Source of the DNA: an uncultured Bacillota bacterium
GTDB taxonomy: Bacteria > Bacillota > Clostridia > UBA1381
Reading direction: 5' to 3'
DNA: 11,810 bases
Assembly (NCBI GenBank): GCA_949297205.1
Contig: CASFSH010000251.1
Coordinates: 1 to 11,810, forward strand
Shown here in pieces: positions 1 through 7,736 of this stretch; the first letter of the stretch is position 1; every line of letters starts with the position of its first letter. Below the pieces are notes generated by a model that searched no databases, was not told where the DNA came from, and saw only the letters and a list, made by a program, of their open reading frames with translations. A program made the position numbers and the translations under genes.

Positions 1-1029
1 TTTAATGCTCCGCTTATGCAGTTTTGCGCATATATGAGTATGCTTTTAATTTCGTGGTTTGGGGCGCAGTTAATTGTAACTACTAATGAGACGTCAATGA
101 CAACAGGTCAGCTTACAAGTTTATTCACATATACAATGCAGACCCTTATGAGTCTGATGATGCTCTCAATGGTTTTTGTTATGATAATTATATCAAGAGC
201 ATCAGCAGAAAGAATAAATGAAGTGCTTATTGAAGAACCTACAATTAAAAATAAAGAAAATGCTGTAACAAAAATAAAAGACGGTTCAATAGAATTCACT
301 AATGTTAATTTTGCTTATAAGAGCAAGAATGTACTAAAGAATATTAATTTAAAGATAGAATCGGGTGAAACGGTAGGTATTATAGGCGGCACCGGAAGTT
401 CTAAAACAAGCCTGGTACAGTTGATACCGCGTTTGTATGACATAAGCAGCGGCAGCCTGAAAGTAGGAGGTATTGAGGTCTCCGATTACGATATTGAATC
501 ATTAAGAAATGAGGTTGCAATGGTTCTGCAAAAAAATGTTCTATTTTCAGGAACGATTAAAGAAAATCTTCGCTGGGGAAATCTTAATGCAACAGATGAA
601 GATATTGTCAGAGTTTGTAAATTGGCTCAAGCAGACGGCTTTATTGAAGGTTTTCCGGATAAATATGATACATATATAGAACAGGATGGTACAAATGTAT
701 CCGGAGGTCAGAAACAGCGTTTATGTATTGCAAGAGCATTGCTGAAGAATCCTAAAATACTTATTCTTGATGATAGTACAAGTGCTGTAGATACAAAAAC
801 AGATGCGTTAATACGCAGAGCTTTTAAAAATGAAATTCCAAATACAACAAAGATAATAATTGCACAAAGAATTTCATCCGTTCAAGATGCAGATAAAATA
901 ATTGTTATGAATAACGGTTATATTGATGCAATAGGAACCCACGAAGAACTTCTTAAGAATAATGATATTTATAAAGAGGTATATAATTCACAGGTAAAAG
1001 GAGGTGCTGAAGATGGCAAGAATGAATAA
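1..1029 (+). CDS. Heterodimeric ABC exporter, degenerate-site subunit (5' end outside window)
   Basis: This is the C-terminal part of an ABC exporter half-transporter. The frame is open to base 1, so about 240 N-terminal residues lie outside. Counting from the codon at base 1, the visible part has two membrane segments (about 10-28 and 43-65, corresponding to TM5-TM6), then an ATPase domain: Walker A GGTGSSKT (129-136), Q-loop Gln177, signature VSGGQ (233-237), Walker B ILILDD. The residue after the Walker B Asp is Asp258 instead of the catalytic Glu, and the H-loop residue is Gln289 instead of His. This Asp/Gln combination is known from the non-catalytic subunit of TM287/288-type heterodimers. 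The next gene starts inside this one (17-nt overlap) and carries the complementary features, so I infer that the two form one exporter in the cytoplasmic membrane. The substrate (drug, peptide or lipid) cannot be told from sequence. Confidence 0.93.
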   Translation, partial: FNAPLMQFCAYMSMLLISWFGAQLIVTTNETSMTTGQLTSLFTYTMQTLMSLMMLSMVFVMIIISRASAERINEVLIEEPTIKNKENAVTKIKDGSIEFTNVNFAYKSKNVLKNINLKIESGETVGIIGGTGSSKTSLVQLIPRLYDISSGSLKVGGIEVSDYDIESLRNEVAMVLQKNVLFSGTIKENLRWGNLNATDEDIVRVCKLAQADGFIEGFPDKYDTYIEQDGTNVSGGQKQRLCIARALLKNPKILILDDSTSAVDTKTDALIRRAFKNEIPNTTKIIIAQRISSVQDADKIIVMNNGYIDAIGTHEELLKNNDIYKEVYNSQVKGGAEDGKNE

Positions 1030-2932
1030 TATGAAGCGTACTCCGAGAAAAGCAAAAGATCCGAAAAAAACTTTAAAGAGGTTATTGGGATATATATTTA
1101 AGGATTATAAACTTCAGTTTCTTATTGTTTTAATTTGCATAGTCCTCAGTGCCCTTGCAGGAGTTTTTGGTTCAATGTTTTTGCAAAAACTTATTGACGA
1201 CTATATTTCTCCGATGCTGGTGTCCGGATCTGCCGATTTTTCTCCTTTGCTCAGTGCGATAATAAAAATGGCACTTATATATATTATAGGAATTGTATCG
1301 GTTTATCTGTATAATCTGACCATGGTTTCAATATCACAAGGTGTATTAAAGAAAATAAGAGATGAAATGTTTTCTCACATGCAGACTTTGCCCATAAGGT
1401 ATTTTGATACTCATACGCACGGTGATGTAATGAGTTACTATACTAATGATACAGATACTTTGAGACAGATGATTTCTCAAAGTATACCACAGATTTTTTC
1501 ATCTTTGATTACTGTTGTTTCAGTATTTTTTGCAATGCTGTCTTTAAGTATTCCTATTACAATTTTTGTGCTGATAATTGTATTTGTTATGACAATGATT
1601 GCAAAAAAAATAGGCGGAAAAAGCGGTATGTACTTTTTGCTTCAGCAAAAATCTTTGGCAGCTGTTAACGGATATGTTGAAGAAATGATTAACGGTCAAA
1701 AGGTTGTTAAGGTTTTTTGTTACGAAGATGAAGCAGAAAAGAAATTTGATGCTTTAAATGAAGAATTATGTAACGATGCGGTATATGCAAACAGATTTGC
1801 AAATATACTTATGCCTATTATGGCAAATATAGGGAATTTACAATATGTTTTAATTGCCGTTTTAGGCGGAATATTATCTGTATCAAACGTTCCCAATCCA
1901 ACATTAACTGGAATGGGAACAATAACAGTTGGTGTAATAACATCTTTCCTGATGTTATCAAAGAGCTTTTCCAATCCTATATCCCAAATGTCTCAACAGC
2001 TCAATTCCGTTATCATGGCTTTAGCCGGTGCTGAGCGTATATTTGAACTATTAGATGAAGAATCGGAACAGGACAACGGATATGTAACTTTGGTAAATGC
2101 AAAATATGAAAACGGAGAGATTGTTGAGTCCAAAGAAAGAACGGGAATGTGGGCATGGAAACATCCTCATGGCGATAAAACCATTACCTATACTGAATTA
2201 AAGGGTGATGTAACAATGCATAATGTGGATTTCGGATATGTTCCTGGTAAAATTGTACTTCATGATGTTTCGCTGTATGCAGAGCCGGGTCAGAAGGTTG
2301 CGTTTGTGGGTGCAACCGGTGCCGGAAAAACAACTATTACAAACCTTATCAACAGATTTTATGATATTGATGATGGTAAAATAAGATATGACAATATTAA
2401 TATCAATAAAATTAAAAAACCAGATCTTCGTCGTTCTCTTGGAATTGTTCTTCAGGATACAAATCTATTTACGGGAACGGTTAAAGAAAATATTAGGTAT
2501 GGAAAACTTGATGCAACTGATGAGGAAATTATTGCTGCAGCAAAGCTTGCAAATGCACATGACTTTATTGAGATGCTCCCTGACGGATATGATACAGTAT
2601 TAAGCGGAGACGGTTCGGGATTATCTCAGGGACAGCGTCAGCTTATATCAATTGCAAGAGCTGCTGTTGCCGATCCTCCGGTTATGATACTTGATGAAGC
2701 AACTTCAAGTATAGATACAAGAACAGAAGCAATTGTACAAAAAGGTATGGACTCTTTGATGAAAGGCAGAACAGTATTTGTAATTGCTCACAGACTTACT
2801 ACTGTACAGAATTCAGATGTAAAAATGGTTCTTGAAAACGGACGAATTATTGAACGTGGCAACCAAGAGAAATTAATTGAAGAAAAAGGTAAGTATTATC
2901 AATTATATACAGGTGCTTTTGAACTTGAATAA
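1013..2932 (+). CDS. Heterodimeric ABC exporter, catalytic-site subunit
   Basis: A 639-residue half-transporter: N-terminal six-helix membrane domain (hydrophobic stretches near 35-58, 81-103, 160-198, 275-292, 305-317) and C-terminal ATPase. Motifs: Walker A GATGAGKT (433-440), Q-loop Gln481, signature LSQGQ (537-541), Walker B MILDE with catalytic Glu562, H-loop His593. The signature has Gln in place of the first Gly, as in TM288-type subunits; it would complete the degenerate ATP site with the upstream subunit's Walker motifs. A linker of about 50 residues (348-398, containing MWAWKHPHGD) separates the membrane and ATPase domains, which I recognise as common in clostridial members. I chose ATG 1013 because AAAAGGAGG lies 8 nt upstream; an in-frame GTG at 1004 would overlap that ribosome site. 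The 17-nt overlap with the preceding gene suggests translational coupling. It ends just before a terminator, so it is the last gene of its operon. Confidence 0.95.
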   Translation: MARMNNMKRTPRKAKDPKKTLKRLLGYIFKDYKLQFLIVLICIVLSALAGVFGSMFLQKLIDDYISPMLVSGSADFSPLLSAIIKMALIYIIGIVSVYLYNLTMVSISQGVLKKIRDEMFSHMQTLPIRYFDTHTHGDVMSYYTNDTDTLRQMISQSIPQIFSSLITVVSVFFAMLSLSIPITIFVLIIVFVMTMIAKKIGGKSGMYFLLQQKSLAAVNGYVEEMINGQKVVKVFCYEDEAEKKFDALNEELCNDAVYANRFANILMPIMANIGNLQYVLIAVLGGILSVSNVPNPTLTGMGTITVGVITSFLMLSKSFSNPISQMSQQLNSVIMALAGAERIFELLDEESEQDNGYVTLVNAKYENGEIVESKERTGMWAWKHPHGDKTITYTELKGDVTMHNVDFGYVPGKIVLHDVSLYAEPGQKVAFVGATGAGKTTITNLINRFYDIDDGKIRYDNININKIKKPDLRRSLGIVLQDTNLFTGTVKENIRYGKLDATDEEIIAAAKLANAHDFIEMLPDGYDTVLSGDGSGLSQGQRQLISIARAAVADPPVMILDEATSSIDTRTEAIVQKGMDSLMKGRTVFVIAHRLTTVQNSDVKMVLENGRIIERGNQEKLIEEKGKYYQLYTGAFELE

Positions 2933-2946
2933 TTAAAATTTTGTTG

Positions 2947-2988
2947 AAAATCCATGTAGTTTTTAATTTTAATTACATGGATTTTTTT
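2947..2988 (+). terminator. Rho-independent terminator after the exporter pair
   Basis: A perfect 12-bp inverted repeat (AAAATCCATGTA at 2947-2958, its complement at 2974-2985), extendable inward by three pairs including one G-U, is followed by a T-run (2982-2988). It lies 14 nt after the stop codon and separates the heterodimer operon from the next exporter gene. Confidence 0.85.
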
Positions 2989-3046
2989 ATGTTTTGTCAA
3001 TTTAATTTTTTTATATTACAATAATATTACACTATTGATAAAGATA

Positions 3047-3075
3047 TTGACAAGAATGAAAATTTAAATTATACT
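3047..3075 (+). promoter_or_regulatory. Sigma-A promoter of the third exporter gene
   Basis: TTGACA (3047-3052), a 17-nt spacer, then TATACT (3070-3075). The -35 box is perfect and the -10 box has one mismatch. The expected transcript start is near 3082, leaving a leader of about 64 nt. In that leader AAATCC (3093-3098) could pair with GGATTT (3134-3139), which covers part of the ribosome binding site. Confidence 0.85.
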
Positions 3076-3145
3076 CTCTACGTGAAAGAAAAAAATCCAA
3101 AGACTGAACGACTTATTTTATGTTTGAGAGAAAGGATTTGGTGTT

Positions 3146-4927
3146 ATGGAGAAGGAAAAAACATATAAAGGCTTTTGGAAATATATGCACAGATACATAA
3201 AGCCGTATTATAAAAAACTTGTAGTAACAATGCTCGGTGCAATTGTTGTTGGTGTTTGTGTAGCACTTCAGCCTCTTGTAATAAAGTATATTGTTGATGA
3301 CGGTATTTCAAACGAAGCATTATCGGCAAATGAAAAAATAAGATTTGTTATAGGTATGTGTATTTTCTATCTCATACTTGCAGCAAGCCGAATTTCTCTA
3401 TGGCGTTTGGCATTTATAAATATGCTTAAAAGTCTGGAGGGGAGTCTTTTTAATCTTCGTTCTCATTTCTTTGCCCACGTTCAGCATATGTGTATGAGAT
3501 TTTATGACAAAACATCTGTTGGTGAACTTTTTAACTGTATAATGGGATCACCGATGGTAAATATTAAAACATACATGAACCAAATGTTTATAAGCGTACC
3601 GTATCAGGTTGTTTCTTTTATCATATCGGTTACGGCACTTGCAATGTATGACTGGATGCTGACTATCATACTGCTTTTAACTGCATTGGTTATGGCGGCA
3701 TTCAATTTTGTATCACGAAAAAAAATAAGAACATTATTTAAAGATTATATTAAAATTGAATCAGAGGCAAGCCATTATCTTAACGACACATTGCACGGAA
3801 TGGACTCAATAAAATTATATTCAATTGAGGACAGTATTTTTGAAGTATTTAAGAATTTCATATTTAATATGTATGAAAAAGGTATTAAGGCAAGTTTTCG
3901 TCAGACAGCAGAAAGTATGAAGCCAGAATTTATTCAATATGTCGGTACTGCTGTTGTATATTTTGTGGGAACAATCTCATGTGTGTACAGAGGTATGTCT
4001 GTAGGTACACTATATGCCTTCCTTTCAAGCATGGGCACAATTCTTTCTATACTTATAAGTTGGCTAAATATTGGTTTACAGAAATCTTCTGCAGAAGCCG
4101 GACTTTATAAGATAATGAATATTCTTGATACCGATACTTCAACCCCTGAAATTGATGAAAACCATACAAGAAATATTAATATTGAAAAAGAAAGTGCAAT
4201 AAAGAATAAAAAACCTTGTATATCCTTTAAAGATGTCACTTTCGGATATGACAACAGAGATATATTTGAACATTTTAACTGTGATATAAGGTATAACGAA
4301 AGCGTTGCACTGGTAGGCGGCAGCGGAAGCGGTAAGAGTACATTTACAAAACTTGCCATGAGATTATATGATACAAATGAAGGTGAGATCTTTGTTCATG
4401 GCAGAGATGTAAGACAATACTCATTACATGACCTCAGAGTTACATTCGGTGTTGTACCGCAGAATCCGTTTATATTCTATGGCTCAATATGGGATAATAT
4501 TTTAATTGCAAGACCGGAAGCGTCCAATCAGGAAGTTATGAAAGCAATGGAAATTGCACATGTACATGAGTTCGTAAATGAACTTGATCATGGCTGGAAT
4601 ACAATCGTGGGTGATGGTGCATTGGGACTTTCCGGCGGTCAAAAACAAAGAATTGCTATTGCAAGAGCCGTTTTGGGAAATCCTGACATACTGATCTTTG
4701 ACGAAGCAACGTCCGCTCTTGATAATATTTCAGAACGTCATATTCAACAGGCTATGGAAGACCTTATGAAAACTCATACAGTAATAATCGTTGCACATAG
4801 ACTGTCGACTATTAAAAATGTTGATAGAATACTTGTTTTCGATAACGGAAAAATTGTTCAGGAAGGAACATACGATGAACTCTCAACAAAAGAGGGAGAA
4901 TTTAAGGATTTGTTGAATGGTCAATAA
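3146..4927 (+). CDS. ABC exporter half-transporter, canonical motifs (likely homodimeric)
   Basis: A 593-residue ABC exporter with an N-terminal membrane domain (hydrophobic segments near 24-44, 67-90, 150-187, 265-310) and a C-terminal ATPase from about 358. All catalytic motifs are intact: Walker A GGSGSGKS (391-398), Q-loop Gln439, signature LSGGQ (495-499), Walker B ILIFDE with Glu520, H-loop His551. Unlike the two upstream genes it needs no partner with complementary defects, so I infer a homodimer. ATG 3146 is preceded by AGAAAGGA with about 9 nt spacing. It has its own promoter and terminator, so it is transcribed independently although it sits beside the other exporter. The substrate is unknown; nothing adjacent looks like a bacteriocin, a modification enzyme or a protease. 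The membrane-domain sequence is unlike that of the upstream pair, which argues against a recent tandem duplication. Confidence 0.95.
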   Translation: MEKEKTYKGFWKYMHRYIKPYYKKLVVTMLGAIVVGVCVALQPLVIKYIVDDGISNEALSANEKIRFVIGMCIFYLILAASRISLWRLAFINMLKSLEGSLFNLRSHFFAHVQHMCMRFYDKTSVGELFNCIMGSPMVNIKTYMNQMFISVPYQVVSFIISVTALAMYDWMLTIILLLTALVMAAFNFVSRKKIRTLFKDYIKIESEASHYLNDTLHGMDSIKLYSIEDSIFEVFKNFIFNMYEKGIKASFRQTAESMKPEFIQYVGTAVVYFVGTISCVYRGMSVGTLYAFLSSMGTILSILISWLNIGLQKSSAEAGLYKIMNILDTDTSTPEIDENHTRNINIEKESAIKNKKPCISFKDVTFGYDNRDIFEHFNCDIRYNESVALVGGSGSGKSTFTKLAMRLYDTNEGEIFVHGRDVRQYSLHDLRVTFGVVPQNPFIFYGSIWDNILIARPEASNQEVMKAMEIAHVHEFVNELDHGWNTIVGDGALGLSGGQKQRIAIARAVLGNPDILIFDEATSALDNISERHIQQAMEDLMKTHTVIIVAHRLSTIKNVDRILVFDNGKIVQEGTYDELSTKEGEFKDLLNGQ

Positions 4928-4981
4928 TCTTTTGTAGCAAATTGGTTATAGCCTTTGTTTTATAAAATTTTAAATAATTTG

Positions 4982-5018
4982 TTATGGCTGCATATATACA
5001 ATGCAGCCATAAGTTTTT
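4982..5018 (+). terminator. Rho-independent terminator after the third exporter gene
   Basis: A perfect 12-bp stem (TTATGGCTGCAT at 4982-4993 with its complement at 5001-5012), a 7-nt loop and a T-run (5014-5018), 54 nt after the stop codon. Confidence 0.88.
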
Positions 5019-5134
5019 ATTGAATTGTTTTTCGTATTGATATTTTTAATATTTTGCTTACCAAAACATTATGTGTAAATACCTATTTATATGTGCATAT
5101 TTATTAATCGGGCTATTGAAATTGTGTTGAATCG

Positions 5135-5163
5135 TTGACAATATTTTTTTTGTGTTATATAAT
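5135..5163 (+). promoter_or_regulatory. Perfect-consensus sigma-A promoter of the sulfur-transfer operon
   Basis: TTGACA (5135-5140), a 17-nt spacer (5141-5157) and TATAAT (5158-5163): both boxes match consensus exactly at optimal spacing. The expected transcript start is near 5170, about 167 nt before the desulfurase ATG. Such a strong core promoter suggests that any control acts after initiation, in the long leader, or through a repressor. The stretch 5019-5134 is very AT-rich and I see nothing else in it. Confidence 0.88.
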
Positions 5164-5169
5164 ATTTAT

Positions 5170-5336
5170 ATTATTATAAAAAGGAAGATTAACGTGAAAA
5201 ATAAACTGCACATCTCACCGTTTTTCATGACACGGAGTATACACATACGCCGTAGTCCTTCAAAACGTCAATCTGCTTGCTTCTTTTTCACATCAGGATT
5301 TGTGACGCCGCGTTGTTGGCAGAATGGGGGATTAAA
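5170..5336 (+). promoter_or_regulatory. Long structured leader of the desulfurase operon, GC-shifted
   Basis: A hand count gives about 47% GC for 5211-5330, clearly above the AT-rich flanks. A hairpin can form at 5232-5253: ACGG-A-GTAT, loop ACAC, ATAC-G-CCGT, with a single A/G mismatch. The same ACGG (5232-5235) can instead pair with CCGT at 5218-5221, giving two mutually exclusive short hairpins. GTGAAAAA (5194-5201) is complementary to TTTTTCAC (5284-5291), which could close a larger domain. I recognise no T-box specifier/antiterminator signature and no known riboswitch core. Role unknown: attenuator, leader-peptide control or inserted repeat are all possible. Confidence 0.45.
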
Positions 5337-5340
5337 ATGA
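5194..5340 (+). CDS. Possible 48-residue leader peptide, stop-start coupled to the desulfurase
   Basis: A GTG at 5194 preceded by AAGGAAG (7-nt spacing) opens 48 codons. The TGA (5338-5340) overlaps the desulfurase ATG (5337-5339) as ATGA, a classic translational-coupling arrangement. The predicted peptide is basic, has two Cys (residues 29 and 41), a Phe/Ser/Arg-rich middle, and no signal peptide or known domain. I do not recognise it. Support: a plausible ribosome site, the ATGA junction, and position right after a strong promoter. Against: two of the three forward frames are open across much of this short block, composition is unlike neighbouring genes, and the desulfurase has its own GGGGG ribosome site. 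It may be an untranslated structured RNA or part of a dispersed repeat. Confidence 0.3.
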   Translation: MKNKLHISPFFMTRSIHIRRSPSKRQSACFFFTSGFVTPRCWQNGGLK

Positions 5341-6479
5341 TATATTTGGATAATGCATCCACAACTGAGCCATCGGAAAATGTAAAAAATGCTGTAGTTG
5401 ATGCAATGAATAATTTTGGTAATCCGTCAAGTATGCACAGATTAGGTATCAATGCGGAAAATATAATAAAAAAAGCGCAGGGAAATATTGCCAATATAAT
5501 TTCTTCAAATCCCGGTAATATTTTTTTCACTTCCGGAGGAACAGAATCCAATAATACTGCCATACTTGGATATTGCCGGCAAAATAAAAAAAGAGGAATG
5601 CATATAATAACAACCACCGTTGAACATCCGTCTGTTCTTGCTCCCTTTAAAATGCTTGAAAATGAGGGCTTTATTGTAACATATTTAAAAACGGATAACT
5701 TTGGTCTTATAGACTTAAATGAATTTGAAGAAGCTTTAACCAATGATACCATATTTGTAAGTGTTATGGCTGTCAACAATGAAATCGGTACAATTATGCC
5801 TATTGATAAATTAAAACCTATTATGAAGAAAAAAGCACCTAAAGCTGTATTGCATGTTGATGCCGTACAAGCATACGGTAAAATTCCTATTAAAGTTAAA
5901 CAATGGGGCATAGATATGCTTTCTGCAAGCGGTCATAAAATTCATGCAATAAAAGGAACGGGAATTTTATATATTGCCGATAACATAAATATATTTCCTC
6001 TGTTAAATGGCGGAGGTCAGCAAAAGAATATACGCTCTGGCACAGAAAATGTGGTAGGTATAGCCGCATTTTCAAAGGCCTCGGAAGATGTTTTGAAATA
6101 TAATAAAGATTATGTTGGACAATTAAGAGATTATTTAAAAAATGGAATAGAAAAAAATATTGACAGAATAAAAATTAATGAATCAAAAAAAGAAACACAG
6201 GCTGAACATATTCTAAATATATCGTTTTTGGGATTGAGAAGCGAAATTCTTCTTCACTCTCTTGAAATGCATGAAATATATGTATCAACAGGTTCTGCTT
6301 GCTCAACTAATAAGCCAATGCCAAGTCACGTATTGACATCAATAGGATGTTCTCGTGATGAAATAGATTCCGCAATACGCTTCAGCCTGTCGGAAAATCT
6401 TAGTTTTGATGATATGGACGCTGTAGTTGAGGCGTTAAAAAAAGAAGTATATAATATAAGAAAATATGTAAGGAAATAA
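5337..6479 (+). CDS. Cysteine desulfurase (NifS/IscS class V aminotransferase; NifZ-like, ThiI partner)
   Basis: A 380-residue PLP enzyme that converts L-cysteine to alanine and leaves an enzyme-bound persulfide for sulfur transfer. Visible landmarks: N-terminal MIYLDNASTT; GGTESNN (67-73), cofactor-phosphate region; His97 in EHPSV, stacking on PLP; SGHK with Schiff-base Lys201; RSGTEN (233-238), substrate-carboxylate Arg; and the catalytic-loop Cys322 in STGSACS. The length is usual for the family. ATG 5337 is chosen because homologues start at MIYLDNA; in-frame codons upstream to TTG 5277 are open but lack a family match. A GGGGG run lies 6 nt before it. thiI follows after 38 nt, matching the nifZ-thiI pair of Bacillus subtilis, where the desulfurase is dedicated to ThiI. 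I therefore infer tRNA 4-thiouridine synthesis as its main job; a general Fe-S role is less likely because no IscU or SufU lies nearby. Confidence 0.93.
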   Translation: MIYLDNASTTEPSENVKNAVVDAMNNFGNPSSMHRLGINAENIIKKAQGNIANIISSNPGNIFFTSGGTESNNTAILGYCRQNKKRGMHIITTTVEHPSVLAPFKMLENEGFIVTYLKTDNFGLIDLNEFEEALTNDTIFVSVMAVNNEIGTIMPIDKLKPIMKKKAPKAVLHVDAVQAYGKIPIKVKQWGIDMLSASGHKIHAIKGTGILYIADNINIFPLLNGGGQQKNIRSGTENVVGIAAFSKASEDVLKYNKDYVGQLRDYLKNGIEKNIDRIKINESKKETQAEHILNISFLGLRSEILLHSLEMHEIYVSTGSACSTNKPMPSHVLTSIGCSRDEIDSAIRFSLSENLSFDDMDAVVEALKKEVYNIRKYVRK

Positions 6480-6517
6480 TATTATAATTTAAATGTTTGT
6501 TTTTGTCGGAGGAAAAA

Positions 6518-7699
6518 ATGAAAGAAATTATACTTGTTAAGTATGGAGAAATAATATTAAAGGGTGGAAACCGCCCAAAATTTGAAAAATTATTGATGGA
6601 TAATATAAGAAATGCAGTCAGAAACATTGACAACATTAAAATGAATATTGCTCAGGCAACAATCTATATTACGCCACAAAACGACGATAAAATTGATTTA
6701 ATATGCGAACGTCTTTCTCTTGTTTTCGGTATTGTGTCGGTTACAAAGGCGGGAGTATGTGAAAAAGATATGGAGGCTATAAGAACAGGAGCCTTAGAGT
6801 ATTGCAAAAATGCTTTAATGCCGGGAAAAAAATTCAAGGTTGAAGCAAAAAGAGCGGATAAGCATTTTCCTCTTACATCTGTCGAAATAAGTATGGATGT
6901 GGGAGGTTATCTTGATGACAAAATTGAAGGACTTGTTTGTGATGTACACAATCCGGAAGTTACGGTAAAAATTGAAATACGTGATTATGCTGCATATATT
7001 TACTGTGAACAAAATAAACTTTCGGGTCAGGGAGGAATGCCTATCGGAACAGGTTCAAAAGCTACGCTTTTATTGTCGGGAGGTATTGACAGCCCGGTTG
7101 CGGGACATATGATTGCAAAAAGAGGCGTTGAAATTGACGCTGTTAATTTTTTCAGTTTTCCGTATACAAGTGAACGAGCAAAAGAAAAGGTTATTGATCT
7201 TGCTTCAATTCTTGCAAAATACACATCAAAAATCAATCTGTATATTGTACCTTTTACCGAGATTCAGCTTGCTATTCGTGATAATTGCCCGGAAGAACAC
7301 ATGACGCTGATAATGAGAAGATTTATGATGAAAATTTCCGAAAGAATAGCAAAACAGAATAAAGCGATGGCTTTGATTACGGGAGAGAGTGTAGGACAGG
7401 TGGCAAGTCAGACTTTGGCTGCATTAAATGTTACGAACAGTGTTGTAAGTATTCCTGTACTTCGCCCATTAATTGGTATGGATAAAAAAGAAATTGTTGA
7501 AAGATCAAGAGAAATTGACACCTTCAACACTTCCATTTTGCCGTATGAGGATTGCTGTACGGTGTTTACTCCAAAACATCCTACAACAAATCCGAAGTTA
7601 GTTAATATAGAAAAATCAGAAGCAAAGCTTGATGTGGAAGAACTTATTGAAAAAGCTCTTGCCGGAATAGAAACGATAACAGTATATCCAAAAATGTAA
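6518..7699 (+). CDS. thiI: tRNA 4-thiouridine synthase / thiazole sulfurtransferase ThiI (no rhodanese domain)
   Basis: A 393-residue ThiI. In order: an N-terminal ferredoxin-like domain (about 1-60), a THUMP tRNA-binding domain (about 61-165), then an ATP-pyrophosphatase domain with PP-loop SGGIDS (187-192) and GESVGQVASQTL (289-300), ending with LPYEDCCTVF (341-350), whose Cys pair is characteristic of Firmicutes ThiI. It adenylates U8 of tRNA and accepts persulfide sulfur to make 4-thiouridine; the family also feeds sulfur to the thiamine thiazole. It stops at 393, so it lacks the C-terminal rhodanese domain of the approximately 480-residue enterobacterial enzyme. Sulfur must come directly from a desulfurase, fitting the gene just upstream. 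ATG 6518 has GGAGG 5 nt before it; a further in-frame ATG at 6497 has no ribosome site. No thiamine genes are nearby, so the tRNA role is favoured. Confidence 0.96.
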   Translation: MKEIILVKYGEIILKGGNRPKFEKLLMDNIRNAVRNIDNIKMNIAQATIYITPQNDDKIDLICERLSLVFGIVSVTKAGVCEKDMEAIRTGALEYCKNALMPGKKFKVEAKRADKHFPLTSVEISMDVGGYLDDKIEGLVCDVHNPEVTVKIEIRDYAAYIYCEQNKLSGQGGMPIGTGSKATLLLSGGIDSPVAGHMIAKRGVEIDAVNFFSFPYTSERAKEKVIDLASILAKYTSKINLYIVPFTEIQLAIRDNCPEEHMTLIMRRFMMKISERIAKQNKAMALITGESVGQVASQTLAALNVTNSVVSIPVLRPLIGMDKKEIVERSREIDTFNTSILPYEDCCTVFTPKHPTTNPKLVNIEKSEAKLDVEELIEKALAGIETITVYPKM

Positions 7700-7736
7700 G
7701 CTGATTTAAGCTTTTTAATATAAATCGGAGGTTTTA

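Noticed and set aside
1..4927. Peptide or bacteriocin export cluster
   Set aside because: No precursor peptide, modification enzyme, peptidase C39 domain or immunity gene is visible beside the exporters.
5277..5336. N-terminal extension of the desulfurase from TTG 5277
   Set aside because: The frame is open, but the family starts at MIYLDNA and a purine-rich ribosome site lies just before ATG 5337.
5170..5336. T-box or known riboswitch in the desulfurase leader
   Set aside because: No T-box antiterminator sequence (AGGGTGGNACCGCG), no terminator hairpin with a U-run before the gene, and no known riboswitch core that I can recognise.
5288..5911. Long open frame (207 codons) on the - strand opposite the desulfurase gene
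   Set aside because: It is fully antisense to a gene with complete catalytic motifs and lacks recognisable protein features; the openness is a by-product of codon use on the other strand.
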